From assembly GCA_913776825.1 (NCBI GenBank), contig CAJYPV010000017.1, positions 1 through 64,000 on the forward strand: a DNA stretch of 64,000 nt. The letters run 5' to 3'. The DNA is from Burkholderiaceae bacterium. GTDB taxonomy: Bacteria > Pseudomonadota > Gammaproteobacteria > Burkholderiales > Burkholderiaceae_C. Position 1 is the stretch's first letter, and each line of letters starts with the position of its first letter. The notes below the pieces were generated by a model that searched no databases, was not told the origin of the DNA, and saw nothing but the letters and a program-made list of their open reading frames with translations. Of this stretch, positions 44,711 through 54,722 are shown in pieces. Position numbers and translations under genes: made by a program.

Positions 44711-45815
44711 CCGCCCGCGCCGCCTCAATCCAGCCATCAAAGATCGCCCGATGCGCCCGGATCCAGCCGGCGACATGCCGTTCGATGTCGCGCGGCTTGT
44801 CCTGGCCTTCGGTCATGCGCAGGTTCTGCGCATTGATGTCGGCCATCGGCACACGGATCACTTCGAAGAGCTTGCCGGCAGCCGGGTGCTGCGTCACGAA
44901 TGCCCGGTTGGCGACGATCTGCTCATGGTCGGCCTGGAAGCCGTAGTCCCGACCGTTCGACTGCTGCGTATCGCTGACCTGTCCCGCCGGTGACGGCACC
45001 TGCAACCACACCACATCACGTCCCGGCCGCAGCACCGCGCTGACCCAATACGGCGTCCAGGTGTAGTACAGGATGGGCTGGCCCTGCTTGAAGCGCGCCA
45101 GGGTGTCCGCCATCAGCGCCGCATAGCTGCCTTGTCGGTGGGTCACCTGGCCGCGCAGTTGCAGGCTGTCCAGATGGCGCTCGATGGCCATCTCGCAGCC
45201 CCAGCCCGGATTGCAGCCGGTGAGATCGGCCTTGCCATCGCCATCGGTGTCGAAGAGACGCGCCATCTGCGGATCCTTCAACTGATCCAGCCGGGAGATG
45301 CCGTAGCGCTCGGCCGTGCGTCGGTCGATCAGGTAGCCCTGCACCGCGCCTTCGGCCAGTGCGCCTCGACGCACGAGGCGCGCATCGCCGCCGCTCTGGC
45401 GATAGAAGTCCTCATGCAGCCGATGCCAGTGATTGGCCATGAAGGTCGCGTCCCCATTCGCGATCGCCAGATGCTGCGTCGCGGGTTCCAGATCCTTCAT
45501 CGGCAGCACCGTGTAGCCCAACGCCTCCATGGCGCGCGAGACCAGCAGCGTCTGGAAGGCTTCCTCCGCCAGTGAGCTCTTCAAGGGCTGCACCGTGACG
45601 CCTGTGCCGGGCAGCGAGGCTGCGGTCGACTCGGTGGGTGCCGGCGACGCCAGCACCAGGCCGGCCATGACGATGCCGAAGACACCAACCACGAACGATC
45701 GGGCCCGAAGCCAAGGGCGCGAGCGCGCGCGCAATGACGCCTCCGTCGCAGGGGGACGCCTCGGCAGCGCGTGAACCGGGTCTGGGCGCGCGTGGCGCCG
45801 GAACATCGTCGACAT
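44667..45815 (-). CDS. proX: glycine betaine/proline ABC transporter substrate-binding protein
   Basis: A 382-residue periplasmic protein of the OpuAC/ProX family. A long N-terminus with a signal anchor (VVGVFGIVMAGLVLASPA, about residues 41-58) precedes the binding domain. The ligand-site region LTGCNPGWGCEMAIERHL and the aromatic WTPYWVSAVL are typical of ProX, including the two cysteines. AAGGAG before ATG 45815 gives a clear start. Its last 15 codons overlap the end of ietS. The C-terminal SPLPLPEPRTSP looks improvised, as if the native end was replaced when the accessory module inserted. Confidence 0.9.
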   Translation of the reverse strand: MSTMFRRHARPDPVHALPRRPPATEASLRARSRPWLRARSFVVGVFGIVMAGLVLASPAPTESTAASLPGTGVTVQPLKSSLAEEAFQTLLVSRAMEALGYTVLPMKDLEPATQHLAIANGDATFMANHWHRLHEDFYRQSGGDARLVRRGALAEGAVQGYLIDRRTAERYGISRLDQLKDPQMARLFDTDGDGKADLTGCNPGWGCEMAIERHLDSLQLRGQVTHRQGSYAALMADTLARFKQGQPILYYTWTPYWVSAVLRPGRDVVWLQVPSPAGQVSDTQQSNGRDYGFQADHEQIVANRAFVTQHPAAGKLFEVIRVPMADINAQNLRMTEGQDKPRDIERHVAGWIRAHRAIFDGWIEAARAVTSPLPLPEPRTSP

Positions 45816-45862
45816 GGGGAGAACTCCTTTCCTGCACGGGGTTGCGGTGCGTGGCGAGCGGC

Positions 45863-47089
45863 TCATCGAGAGGCGGGCGCGGCGGAAGCGGGGCGCGTCG
45901 GATGGGGAGCGTCGCCGCCGATCGGCGCGCGCATCACGCGGGCCACGCCGCGCAGCAGCAGCCCCAGCGGGCCGGTGTGCCACCACCGTTGTCCGGCGGC
46001 GCGGCGGGATTGGCCGAAGGCCTGGGTCAAGCGGTCCAGGGTGATGGCCAGCAGCACGATGCCGAGGCCGCCGACCGTCGCCAGGCCCATGTCCAGACGC
46101 CCGATGCCACGCAGCACCATCTGACCCAGGCCGCCGACGGCGATCATCGACGCGATCACCACCATCGACAGCGACAGCATCAAGGCCTGATTGATGCCCG
46201 CCATGATCGACGGCATCGCCAGCGGCAGCGTCACCTTGGACAGCATCTGCCACGGCGACGCGCCGTACGCGCGCGCCGCTTCGATCAGGTCGGGTCGCAC
46301 CTGTCGCAGCCCCAGGCTGGTGAGGCGGGCGAGCGGCGCCAGCGCGAAGACGATGGTCACGATCACGCCCGGCACATTGCCGATGCCGAACAGCATCACC
46401 ACTGGCACGAGGTACACGAACGCCGGCGTGGTCTGCATCGCATCCAGCATCGGCCGCATCCAACGCTCGGCGCGGTCGCTGCCGGCCAGCAGCACGCCCA
46501 GCGGAAGACCGAGCAACAGGCAGAACAGCAGCGAGGTCAGCACCAGCGACAGCGTCACCATCGCCTCCGACCAGATGCCCAGGGCGGCCACCACCAGCAG
46601 CGCCAGCACCGTGCCGATCGCCAGCTTGCGTCCGGCGAATTGCCAGGCCAGGAGGCCGATCAACACGATCATCGCCAGCGCCGGCCAGGCGGACAGCGCG
46701 GACTGAATCTGGTTCAGCGTGGCATCGATGGGCAACCGCACCACCTGGAACACCGGGCGGAAATGCGTCACCACCCAGCCCAGGCCGTGATTGATCCAGT
46801 CCTCGATCGGCAGGCTGCCGTCCCACAGCTGCTGCCAGTGAAAGCCAGACGTGCCGGCCTGTGCGGCCGCGCCCTGAGCCGGCGCATCCAGCCAGGCGAC
46901 CGACGCGCTCGCATCCGACGTCTGGGACATCGCCTGCCAGGGATCGAGGTCGCTGGCGGTGGGCTGCGCGGCCACTGCGCCCGCGGTGATGGGGCTGGAC
47001 GCGGACGGCGCCAGCGCGCCGGCAGCGGCTTGGGTGGCGGCCATCGCCTCGGAGGCCGCGAGGTCGGCCTGATGGGGAATCACAGTCAT
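45863..47089 (-). CDS. proW: glycine betaine/proline ABC transporter permease
   Basis: A 408-residue permease. The first 95 residues are an Ala/Ser-rich tail, longer than in E. coli ProW. Then come membrane helices and the coupling loop [25 protein letters not shown] region (about 270-295), followed by the conserved [17 protein letters not shown] precedes ATG 47089. It lies between proV and proX, with gaps of 16 and 47 bp, all leftward. Confidence 0.9.
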   Translation of the reverse strand: MTVIPHQADLAASEAMAATQAAAGALAPSASSPITAGAVAAQPTASDLDPWQAMSQTSDASASVAWLDAPAQGAAAQAGTSGFHWQQLWDGSLPIEDWINHGLGWVVTHFRPVFQVVRLPIDATLNQIQSALSAWPALAMIVLIGLLAWQFAGRKLAIGTVLALLVVAALGIWSEAMVTLSLVLTSLLFCLLLGLPLGVLLAGSDRAERWMRPMLDAMQTTPAFVYLVPVVMLFGIGNVPGVIVTIVFALAPLARLTSLGLRQVRPDLIEAARAYGASPWQMLSKVTLPLAMPSIMAGINQALMLSLSMVVIASMIAVGGLGQMVLRGIGRLDMGLATVGGLGIVLLAITLDRLTQAFGQSRRAAGQRWWHTGPLGLLLRGVARVMRAPIGGDAPHPTRPASAAPASR

Positions 47090-47105
47090 CGTTCAGCTCC
47101 TCGAT

Positions 47106-48395
47106 TCAATGGGTCAGGACATCGGGCGCCTGCGCCGCGCGGGCGGCCTCGACGTCGGACGAACTCAGGGATGGGGTGGCCGGCGGCGCGTCGATCGGCG
47201 GCGTGTCACGATCGAGGAACTTCAGCAGCGTGGTCTTGCTGATCGCGCCTCGGAAGCGGCCGTCGTCATCGACCACCGGAACGCCGCAGGGCGCGGCAGC
47301 CACCTGACCGACCAGACCCGCGACCGGCGCATCGGCCGCGATGGTGAACAGATGCGGCAGGAACGCATGCTGCAAGCCCAGCGGTCCGACATGGCCCTCC
47401 AGCGCCGCACGCAGGGTGTCGGCGGAGACGGTGCCCAGATAGCGTCGGCGCGGGCTCACGACGTGGGCGAACTCACGGTCCTGATCCTCCAGCAGCTTCA
47501 GGGCGGCGCGAGCGCCGCGGTCCTGGTGCTCGGAGACCACGGTGAGCGGCTCGCGGGCGATGTCGGCGGCCTTGAAGACGGCCGAGGCGTCGACGCCGCG
47601 CACGAAGCTGCGCACGAAGTCGTCGGCGGGATCCCGCAGGATTTCGTCCGGCGTGCCGACCTGCACCACGCGGCCGTCCTTCATGATCGCGATCCGGTCG
47701 CCGATGCGCATGGCCTCGTCCAGGTCATGCGAGATGAAGACGATGGTGCGGCGGCGGACCTGCTGCAGCCGCAGCAGTTCCGATTGCATCTCGGTGCGAA
47801 CGATCGGGTCCAGCGCGGAGAAGGCCTCGTCCATCAACAGCACCGAGGGATCGGCCGCCAGCGCGCGCGCCAGGCCCACCCGCTGCTGCATGCCGCCGGA
47901 CAGCTCGTCCGGAAACTTGTCGCCCCAGCCCGCCAGGCCGACCAGCGCCAGCGCCTCATCGGCCCGCGCCAGGCGATCGCGCTTGGGTGCGCCGGCCAGT
48001 TCCAGGCCGAAGGCCGTGTTCTCGCGCACCGTCATGTGCGGCATCAGCGCGAAGGACTGGAACACCATGCTGATGTCCTTGCGACGCAGGGCGCGCAGCG
48101 CGGCGTCGTCATGGGTGTTGATGTCCTGACCATCGATCACGATGCGGCCGGCACTGGGCTCGATCAGTCTATTGATCAACCGGACCAGCGTCGACTTGCC
48201 CGAGCCTGAGAGGCCCATGATCACGAAGATCTCGCCCGCCTGGATCTCGAAGCTGGCATCGAACACGCCGATGGATTGACCGGTGCGCGCCAGGATCTCC
48301 TGCTTGCTCACGCCCTCCCGGACCAGCGCGAGCGCCTCGTCCGGACGGTCGCCGAAGACCTTGAAAACATGGTCGATGAGAATGCCTTTGGCCAT
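47106..48395 (-). CDS. proV: glycine betaine/proline ABC transporter ATP-binding protein
   Basis: A 429-residue ATPase of the ProV/OpuAA type. Walker [10 protein letters not shown] is near residue 61, signature [14 protein letters not shown] near 165, and Walker [14 protein letters not shown]. The C-terminus (about 280-400) contains paired CBS domains thought to sense ionic strength in this family. AAGGAG precedes ATG 48395. It is the first gene of proVWX, which imports osmoprotectants. The promoter must lie in the gap beginning at 48396. Confidence 0.92.
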   Translation of the reverse strand: MAKGILIDHVFKVFGDRPDEALALVREGVSKQEILARTGQSIGVFDASFEIQAGEIFVIMGLSGSGKSTLVRLINRLIEPSAGRIVIDGQDINTHDDAALRALRRKDISMVFQSFALMPHMTVRENTAFGLELAGAPKRDRLARADEALALVGLAGWGDKFPDELSGGMQQRVGLARALAADPSVLLMDEAFSALDPIVRTEMQSELLRLQQVRRRTIVFISHDLDEAMRIGDRIAIMKDGRVVQVGTPDEILRDPADDFVRSFVRGVDASAVFKAADIAREPLTVVSEHQDRGARAALKLLEDQDREFAHVVSPRRRYLGTVSADTLRAALEGHVGPLGLQHAFLPHLFTIAADAPVAGLVGQVAAAPCGVPVVDDDGRFRGAISKTTLLKFLDRDTPPIDAPPATPSLSSSDVEAARAAQAPDVLTH

Positions 48396-49080
48396 GTGCC
48401 CTGCTCCTTTGCATGCGATGACGGTCTCGCCGGCGGCTCGGTGGCGCGCAGGACGAGGATCACACCAGGCCGCCGCGCGGCGGGCCGAGGGACAGCGGGC
48501 AAGGGCCGATCAACGGCGCATGCGGCAGGCCCCGGCAAGCCGGAGGGGCTGCGGGCGGGCACTGACAACGACAGAACGGAACCAGTCCCCGTCGCAAGTC
48601 ATTCACAGGCAGCGGGCCGGGTCGAGGGGCGCTGCCTGGAAGAGCCTGGCGTGGCAATGGGGCCGGGCGAACCGGCCGGAGATGCCGGGCATGTGCAGAC
48701 AAGCCCGGCGGCGTGAGACCTGCGCCGCGACGTGATTCGAACGATCAGCGAGTAGCGCGAGGGCGATCAAGCATCGGTGTGGCACACCGTCTCATGAAGG
48801 GCTTGATCGACGAAGAGGCAACACCTTAACGGCCGCAGCGCCGTGAGGTCAACCCAAACGGGCGCATGACGCCCATCGGTCCGGTCGGTGCGGCGACCGT
48901 CAACGTGGGTTTTGGCCCGTCGCCATCGGGGTTGTGGCGTGGCGCCAGGCCGCAGCGTGGCAAGGATCTGCACCACGCGCTGGCGGCCGCATTCCCTGCT
49001 TCGACAAAGGTTTTCGCGGCGGCCTCGCGCGCTCGTTGGCGTCGCCGGCCTGCACGATGCGGTTAACATGCGCTCCGCCT
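48396..49080. other. 685-bp intergenic stretch between proV and the B12 riboswitch
   Basis: I see no gene here. The open frames that cross it have no recognisable domain and no good starts. It should contain the osmotically regulated proV promoter (leftward) and the promoter of the cobalamin operon (rightward). The only notable element is the palindrome at 48775-48789. Confidence 0.5.
48775..48789. promoter_or_regulatory. 15-bp perfect palindrome in the proV/cbiM gap
   Basis: CGGTGTG-G-CACACCG, 380 bp upstream of proV and about 300 bp upstream of the riboswitch. It is a candidate operator of unknown ownership. Confidence 0.35.
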
Positions 49081-49258
49081 TGGGTGCGTGCCGTCCTGCC
49101 GGACGTCGCGTTAAACGGGAAACCGGTGACGCTGTGATTCACAGCCATTCCGGTGCAGCCCCCGCTGCTGTAAGCCAGACGACCCTGCAACCAGCCACTG
49201 TGATGCGTCACGGGAAGGCGCAGGGAAGGACGATGGCGAGCCAGAATACCGGCCCGAT
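49081..49258 (+). promoter_or_regulatory. cobalamin (adenosylcobalamin) riboswitch
   Basis: The order and sequence of conserved blocks match the B12 riboswitch: GGTGCGTGCC near 49083, GGGAAACCGGTG (49118-49129), GGTGCAGCCCCCGC (49152-49165), AGCCACTG (49193-49200), GGGAAGGCGCAGG (about 49212), and the B12 box AGCCAGAATACCGGCC (49240-49255). It precedes cbiM by about 140 bp. High cobalamin should repress the whole downstream operon, probably by masking the cbiM ribosome-binding site GGGAGG at about 49388, since no terminator with a T tract is visible. Confidence 0.93.
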
Positions 49259-49399
49259 GGCGAGTGTCAGCACCATTCCCCGGGGCGAGGGAAGCCGCTG
49301 TCGGCGCCGCGTGGCCAGCTCCTGGCCGCTTCCGTGCTGATGTCGCGTTCCTGCCGGGTCGATGGGTGATGAGTTCAACCATTCGACGGGAGGTATCGA

Positions 49400-50080
49400 A
49401 TGCACATCATGGAGGGCTTCCTGCCTTTCAAGCATGCGCTGGCATGGACGGCAGCGTCCGCGCCCTTTCTGGCCTGGGGCCTGCACGCGGTGAGCCGCCG
49501 CTTGCGCGCGCATCCCGAGCAGCGCCTGTTGCTGGGCGTCAGCGCCGCGTTCGCGTTCCTGCTGTCCGCACTCAAATTGCCGTCGGTGACCGGCAGTTGT
49601 TCCCATCCGACCGGCGTCGGGCTGGGCGCGCTGCTGTTCGGGCCGGCGGCGATGGTGCCGGTGGGCTTCGTCGTGCTGCTGTTCCAGGCCTTGCTGCTGG
49701 CGCATGGCGGACTGACCACGCTGGGCGCGAATGTGTTCTCGATGGCCATCGTCGGGCCCTTCGTCGCTTATGGCGTGTTCCGCCTGGTCTGCGCGATCGG
49801 CGGGTCGCGCAGCGTGGCGGTGTTCTTCGCGGCCTGCCTGGGTGACCTGTCGACCTATGTGACCACCTCGGCGCAACTGGCCCTGGCGTTTCCGGATCCG
49901 GTGGGCGGCGTGCTGCTCTCGTTCGAGAAATTCGCCGGCATCTTCGCGGTGACCCAATTGCCGCTGGCGATCACCGAAGGCCTGCTCACGGTGCTGGTGG
50001 TCAATGCGATGGCGCAATTCAATGCCACCGAGCTCCGCCGCATGCCGGTGCTGCGCCATTCGCGGAGCACCGCCCCATGA
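49400..50080 (+). CDS. cbiM: cobalt ECF transporter membrane component CbiM
   Basis: A 226-residue integral membrane protein. It starts with the invariant MHIMEGFLP, whose His2 and N-terminal amine ligate the metal. The metal-loop stretch [15 protein letters not shown] follows near residues 62-76. It is the substrate-binding subunit of the cobalt ECF transporter. GGGAGGTATCGA precedes the ATG. It is the first gene under the riboswitch and overlaps cbiN by four bases (ATGA). Confidence 0.95.
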   Translation: MHIMEGFLPFKHALAWTAASAPFLAWGLHAVSRRLRAHPEQRLLLGVSAAFAFLLSALKLPSVTGSCSHPTGVGLGALLFGPAAMVPVGFVVLLFQALLLAHGGLTTLGANVFSMAIVGPFVAYGVFRLVCAIGGSRSVAVFFAACLGDLSTYVTTSAQLALAFPDPVGGVLLSFEKFAGIFAVTQLPLAITEGLLTVLVVNAMAQFNATELRRMPVLRHSRSTAP

Positions 50081-50502
50081 GCCGCGCCCGCATTCATGGC
50101 CGCACGTGGCTGCTGATGGCCGCCGTGGTGCTGTTGACCGTCCTGCCGCTGCTGTGGGTGCGCGCGCCCGCGCCGGACGCCTCCGGAGCGCCGGCCGAGC
50201 TGTTCCAGGGCGCCGACGCCCATGCGCAGCAGGCCATCCTCGACATCGCGCCCGATTACCAACCGTGGTTCAGTCCGGTGCTGGAGCCCTCCAGCGGCGA
50301 GATCGCGTCCCTGCTCTTCGCCCTGCAAGCGGCCTTGGGTGCGGGCGTGATCGGGTATTGGCTCGGTGTCTCCAAAACGCGCGCGGCCCTGTCGGCGGCG
50401 TCGCCGGACGCCGCGACTGCGGATGCGGATGCCGAAGCGGATGCGGACGCCACCGGCCCCTCGCCCGCGCCCGCCTCGACTGCGGATCACCGTGATCATT
50501 GA
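50077..50502 (+). CDS. cbiN: cobalt transporter accessory subunit CbiN
   Basis: A 141-residue protein with two membrane helices (about 8-28 and 82-104). The intervening loop [23 protein letters not shown] is typical of CbiN, which helps load cobalt into CbiM. Beyond the usual end near residue 105 there is an Ala/Asp/Glu repeat tail ([11 protein letters not shown]) not needed in homologues. It overlaps cbiM by four bases and cbiQ by eleven. Confidence 0.9.
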   Translation: MSRARIHGRTWLLMAAVVLLTVLPLLWVRAPAPDASGAPAELFQGADAHAQQAILDIAPDYQPWFSPVLEPSSGEIASLLFALQAALGAGVIGYWLGVSKTRAALSAASPDAATADADAEADADATGPSPAPASTADHRDH

Positions 50503-51238
50503 ACGACTGGCCTATGCCAGTCCCTGGCGTCGCGTCGCGCCCTCCGCCAAAGCGATCTTCGCTGGCGGGGCGATGGCGGCCGCGTGGCTGGCGGTGTCGC
50601 CTGCGGGCGCGCTCGGCGTGGCCGCGCTGGTCGCGGCCGTCACCGTGCTGGGCGCGCGCATTCCCTGGCGGGATTACCTGCGGGTGGCGCGAGCGCCGCT
50701 GGGCTTTCTACTCGTCTCCTGTCTGTCGATGCTGGTGAGCGTCACGTCCACCAACGGCGCCCCGCAATGGCGCCTCGCTCCCGAACTGCTGCCGCAGGTG
50801 CTGCTGGTCGCCAGCCGCGCGCTGGCGCTGTGCGCAGCCTTGCTGTGGCTGGTGCTGACGACGCCGCTCGGTGATCTGCTGACGCTGATGCGCCGTCTGC
50901 ACTGCCCGGCGGTGCTGACCGATCTGATGGCCGTGACCTACCGCATGCAGACGGTGCTCGGCGAAGCCTGGACTGAAGGACTCACCGCTCAGCAGGCCCG
51001 GCTGGGCCATGCGGGCCGCTGGCAGTCGCTGCGGTCCACTGCGGCGCTGATCAGCCATCTGGCGGTGCAGTGCTGGATGCGCGCCAGCGCGCTGCAGGCC
51101 GCGGCCGATGCGCGCAACCTCGATGGCGAGCTGCGCTTCCTCGCGCCGCACCATCCACACCAGCGGCGCCACGGCGCGCTGGCGCTGATCGCGGGCCTGG
51201 GCCTGATGCTGCCCGCCGCCTGGGGACGCTGGGCATGA
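50492..51238 (+). CDS. cbiQ: cobalt ECF transporter transmembrane subunit CbiQ
   Basis: A 248-residue energy-coupling membrane subunit with several helices and the ARG-type coupling motifs (ASALQAAADARNLDGELRFL near residues 198-217). I chose GTG 50492 because it gives the usual length and N-terminus ([12 protein letters not shown]). An open frame upstream is Arg-rich out-of-frame read-through of cbiN. It overlaps cbiO by four bases. Confidence 0.9.
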   Translation: MIIERLAYASPWRRVAPSAKAIFAGGAMAAAWLAVSPAGALGVAALVAAVTVLGARIPWRDYLRVARAPLGFLLVSCLSMLVSVTSTNGAPQWRLAPELLPQVLLVASRALALCAALLWLVLTTPLGDLLTLMRRLHCPAVLTDLMAVTYRMQTVLGEAWTEGLTAQQARLGHAGRWQSLRSTAALISHLAVQCWMRASALQAAADARNLDGELRFLAPHHPHQRRHGALALIAGLGLMLPAAWGRWA

Positions 51239-52107
51239 GCGCGCTGATCGAGCTGGTGTCCGTCCGGCATCGTTATCCCGATGGCCGCACCGGCCTGGAC
51301 GACTGCAGCCTGCGCCTGCGCGGCGGGCTGCGTCATGCGCTGCTGGGCGTGAATGGGGCGGGCAAGACGACGCTGATGCAGCACCTCAACGGCCTGTTGC
51401 GCCCCGACGCCGGCGAAGTGCGGTGGCAGGGCCAGCCGGTGCGCTACGACCGCGCCGGACTGCGCGCGCTGCGGGAGCAGGTCGGGATGGTGTTTCAGAA
51501 CCCCGATCGACAGCTCTTCTCCGCGCATGTGGAAGAGGACGTCTCCTTCGGCCCATTGAATCTGGGATTGCCGGACACCGAGGTGCGGGCACGCGTCGCC
51601 GAGGCGTTGTCCGCCGTCGGTCTGAGCGCCCTCGCCCGCTCGCCGGTGCATCACCTGAGCTTCGGCCAGAAGAAGCGCGTGTGCCTGGCCGGCGTGCTGG
51701 CAATGCAGCCGCAGTTGCTGGTCCTGGATGAGCCGATGGCCGGACTGGATGCGCCGATGCAGCGCGATCTGCAGCGCATGCTCGATGAGCAGGTGGCGCG
51801 CGGCGTGACGGTGCTGCTGTCGACCCACGATGTGGACTTCGCCGCCGCCTGGGCGGATGAGGTCCATGTGATGGCGGCCGGCCGATGCGTCCGGTCCGAC
51901 AGCGTCGATCGGCTGATGCATGAGCCGGCGGCGTGGGCGGCGGCGAGCCCGTCGATGCCCGAGGTGCTGGCACTCCATCGCGAGCTCACCCGCCTGGGCG
52001 TGCTGCCGGCCGGATCGTCGCCCCGCGCAGTGCCACAGCTGCTGAACCAACTGCGCGCGCTCCAGCGCGCCCCACATCACGAGAGAGCAAGTCATGACAT
52101 CCCATGA
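51235..52107 (+). CDS. cbiO: cobalt ECF transporter ATPase CbiO
   Basis: A 290-residue ABC ATPase. It has Walker A GVNGAGKTT, Q-loop VGMVFQNPDRQLFS, signature LSFGQKKRVCLAG and Walker B LLVLDEPMAGLD. It completes the CbiMNQO importer that supplies cobalt to the pathway encoded downstream. The start ATGA overlaps the cbiQ stop. Its 3' end overlaps cobM by 14 bp. Confidence 0.92.
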   Translation: MSALIELVSVRHRYPDGRTGLDDCSLRLRGGLRHALLGVNGAGKTTLMQHLNGLLRPDAGEVRWQGQPVRYDRAGLRALREQVGMVFQNPDRQLFSAHVEEDVSFGPLNLGLPDTEVRARVAEALSAVGLSALARSPVHHLSFGQKKRVCLAGVLAMQPQLLVLDEPMAGLDAPMQRDLQRMLDEQVARGVTVLLSTHDVDFAAAWADEVHVMAAGRCVRSDSVDRLMHEPAAWAAASPSMPEVLALHRELTRLGVLPAGSSPRAVPQLLNQLRALQRAPHHERASHDIP

Positions 52108-52921
52108 AGCCGCTGGCGCCACCGACGCCGCCGTCGCGGCCGACACCGGCACGGTGTGGTTCGTCGGTGCGGGTCCGGGCGATCCGGAACTGATCACGCT
52201 GAAGGGCCAGAAGCTGCTGGCGCAAGCCGGGGCGGTGCTGTTCGCCGGCTCCTTGGTCGATCGCGCCGCGACCGCGTTTGCGCCGGCGGGCTGCGACATC
52301 CGCGACTCCAAGGACATGACCCTCGAAGCCATGACCGACTGGCTGGTCACCCGCGCCCGACAGCATCGCACCGTGGTGCGACTGCAGACGGGCGACCCGT
52401 CGCTGTATGGCGCGCTGATCGAGATGGCGCGTCCGCTGGATGCGGCCGGCGTGCCGTGGCGGGTGGTGCCGGGCGTGTCGTCGGCGATGGCGTCGATGGC
52501 CGCCGCCGGCGAATCGATGACGCTGCCGGAAGTGACCCAGACGGTGATCCTGACCCGAGTGGAGGGCCGCACGCCGATGCCGGAGGGTGAGGACCTCGCC
52601 GCCCTCGCGGCGCACCGCAGCACGATCTGCATCTTTCTGTCGATCACGCTGCTGCACAAGGTGGAAGCGGCCTTGCGCCAGGCCGGCTGGCCGGAAGACG
52701 CGCCGATGCTGGTGGTGCACAAGGCCAGTTGGCCCGGCGAGGAACAGATCATTCGCGGCACGCTGGCCGACATCAAGCAGCGCTGCCGGGACGCCGGCGT
52801 GGTCAGCCAATCCATGATCGTCGCCAGCCCCACGCTGGGCTCGCGCGATTGGGAGACGCTGGCGCGCTCCAAGCTTTACGACCCCACGTTCACCCATCGC
52901 TTCCGAAAGGCCCACGCATGA
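52094..52921 (+). CDS. cobM: precorrin-4 / cobalt-precorrin-4 C11-methyltransferase
   Basis: A 275-residue tetrapyrrole methylase. It has the SAM-binding FVGAGPGDPELITLKG (about residues 22-37) and the family motif RLQTGDPSLYGAL, with VPGVSSAMASMAAAG. CobM/CbiF adds the C11 methyl group. The first 20 residues are an Ala-rich extension. It overlaps cbiO upstream and cbiX downstream (ATGA), so its expression is coupled to cobalt uptake. Confidence 0.92.
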   Translation: MTSHEAAGATDAAVAADTGTVWFVGAGPGDPELITLKGQKLLAQAGAVLFAGSLVDRAATAFAPAGCDIRDSKDMTLEAMTDWLVTRARQHRTVVRLQTGDPSLYGALIEMARPLDAAGVPWRVVPGVSSAMASMAAAGESMTLPEVTQTVILTRVEGRTPMPEGEDLAALAAHRSTICIFLSITLLHKVEAALRQAGWPEDAPMLVVHKASWPGEEQIIRGTLADIKQRCRDAGVVSQSMIVASPTLGSRDWETLARSKLYDPTFTHRFRKAHA

Positions 52922-54030
52922 TCAGCTCCGACGACACCCTGTTGATAGTGGGTCACGGCTCCCGGGAGGACGCCGGCAACCAGGAGATCCTCGCCTTCGC
53001 CGCGCAATGGCAGGCGCAATACCCGGACTGGCGCATCCGCGTGTGCTTCATCGAGTTCGCGCCGCCGTCGCTGCAAGCCGGCCTGATGGAGGCGGCCCGG
53101 GAATCACGCCGGGTGCTGGTGGTGCCGCTGATCCTCAATGCGGCCGGCCACGTGAAGATGGAAGTGCCCGAGGCCATCGAGCAGGCACGCCTGAAGAATC
53201 CCGGCGTCGAGATCCTGCTGGCGCCGCATCTCACCGCCTGCGACCCGATCCTGACGCTGCTGCGCCGCCGCCTGCGCAAGGCGATGACGGCCCTGGACAT
53301 GCCGGACCCGACAACCACCGGCGTGGTGCTGCTCGGGCGCGGCTCATCCGACCGCGGCGCCAATGGCGAGATGGCCAAGATGGCCCGCTGGCTGCTGGAA
53401 GAAGGTGACCATGAATTGGTGGACCTGGCCTTTACCGGCATCACCTGGCCCCGCCTAGAGCGGGTGGTGCAGCGCCAGGTCTTGCTCGGCATGCGGCAGA
53501 TCGTGGTGTTGCCCTACTACCTCTACACCGGCACGCTGATGCAGCGCATCCATCGCCAGGTCGAGCATCTGCGGGTTCAGTACCCACAGATCCGCTTCGC
53601 CTGCACCGACCACTTCGGCTTCGAGCCGGAGATCTTCGGCCTGATGACCCAACGAGTCCTGGACCTGGATGCGCACAAGCCCGACAGCCGCCTGCCCTGC
53701 GATGGCTGCAGCTATCGCGAACTGGCGCATGAAGCGGGCCATGGCCATTCGCATGAGCACACGCATGCGGTCGCCGTGCCGACGAGCCGCGAGCAGGTCG
53801 TGCATGTGCATGCGCAAGGACATGCGCATGGTCACGAGGATCGCCACGCGCATGGCCATGACCATGCCCACGATCATGGGCACGACCATCCGCATCACGG
53901 TCATCACGACCATCCGCACGAGCACGACGCTCACGACCATGCCCACCACCACGGTCACGGTCACGGTCACGGTGCCGCTGCCGAGGCCACGCCGCACGCC
54001 GCCGGCCAGCGCGAGGGCCAGACCGCATGA
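52918..54030 (+). CDS. cbiX: sirohydrochlorin cobaltochelatase CbiX with His-rich tail
   Basis: A 370-residue long-form CbiX that inserts cobalt into sirohydrochlorin. Two tandem chelatase domains are present (LLIVGHGSREDAGN at about residue 8, LLGRGSSDRGANGE at about 140), with active-site His12 in the first. A cysteine pair CDGCSY follows near residue 261. The last about 100 residues are extremely His/Asp-rich (HGHDHAHDHGHDHPHHGHH) and should bind cobalt or nickel as a store. The tail includes a CACGGT hexamer repeat at 53950-53973. Its presence argues for the early-cobalt pathway. Confidence 0.92.
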   Translation: MISSDDTLLIVGHGSREDAGNQEILAFAAQWQAQYPDWRIRVCFIEFAPPSLQAGLMEAARESRRVLVVPLILNAAGHVKMEVPEAIEQARLKNPGVEILLAPHLTACDPILTLLRRRLRKAMTALDMPDPTTTGVVLLGRGSSDRGANGEMAKMARWLLEEGDHELVDLAFTGITWPRLERVVQRQVLLGMRQIVVLPYYLYTGTLMQRIHRQVEHLRVQYPQIRFACTDHFGFEPEIFGLMTQRVLDLDAHKPDSRLPCDGCSYRELAHEAGHGHSHEHTHAVAVPTSREQVVHVHAQGHAHGHEDRHAHGHDHAHDHGHDHPHHGHHDHPHEHDAHDHAHHHGHGHGHGAAAEATPHAAGQREGQTA

Positions 54031-54722
54031 GCACCGTGAACGTCGTCACCGAGCAGTTGACCCGCGCGGGCCAGGTCATCGAGCACGACAGCTTCTCGAT
54101 CATCGATGCCGAGGCCGGCCCGCACGCCTACACCGACGGCCAATGGGCGATCGTGCGCCGCATGATCCATGCGAATGCGGACTTCGACTTCAACGGCCTG
54201 ACCGATTTCCATCCGCAGGCGGTGGAGGCCGGCATCGCGGCCATGCTGCGCGGCGGCGCGCCGGTGGTCGCGGATGTGGAGATGATCTGCTCCGGACTGT
54301 CGCGTCCCCGGCTGCATCACTTCGGCATGAAGACCTGGCAATTCATCAGCGATGAGGATGTGATCGCCGATGCGCAAGCGCAGGACACCACCCGCGCGGT
54401 GCAGGCCATGCGCAAGGCCCATCGACAGGGGCTGTTGAATGGCGCGATCGTCGGCATCGGCAATGCGCCGACGGCCTTGATCGAGCTGGTCCGCCTGATC
54501 CGCGAGGAAGGCGTTCGGCCCGCGCTGGTGGTCGGCATGCCGGTGGGCTTTGTCTCGGCCAAGGAATCCAAGGACCTGATGGCCGAGCTGCACGAGGTGC
54601 CCTGGATCATCATCCGCGGCCGCAAGGGCGGCTCGACGCTGGTCGTCGCCGCGCTGCATGCGCTGCTGGCCCTGGCCGAAGCCCGACAGCGCGCACCGGT
54701 CGCGCCGGGAGCGCCTGCATGA
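54027..54722 (+). CDS. cobH: precorrin-8X / cobalt-precorrin-8 methylmutase
   Basis: A 231-residue enzyme moving the methyl group from C11 to C12. It has the family signature RRMIHANADFDF with the catalytic His, VVADVEMICSGL and a C-terminal IIIRGRKGGSTLVVAALHALL. Length is normal for CobH/CbiC. ATGA overlaps on both sides place it firmly in the operon. Confidence 0.93.
   Translation: MSTVNVVTEQLTRAGQVIEHDSFSIIDAEAGPHAYTDGQWAIVRRMIHANADFDFNGLTDFHPQAVEAGIAAMLRGGAPVVADVEMICSGLSRPRLHHFGMKTWQFISDEDVIADAQAQDTTRAVQAMRKAHRQGLLNGAIVGIGNAPTALIELVRLIREEGVRPALVVGMPVGFVSAKESKDLMAELHEVPWIIIRGRKGGSTLVVAALHALLALAEARQRAPVAPGAPA

Noticed and set aside
44667-46826. A 719-codon leftward frame joining proX to part of proW in another frame
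   Set aside because: Only the last 382 codons resemble a protein family. The upstream part is an out-of-frame reading of proW.
48276-49340. Several 100-150-codon frames in the proV/cbiM gap
   Set aside because: Arg/Ala/Gly-rich, no domains, and one crosses the riboswitch. Treated as non-coding.
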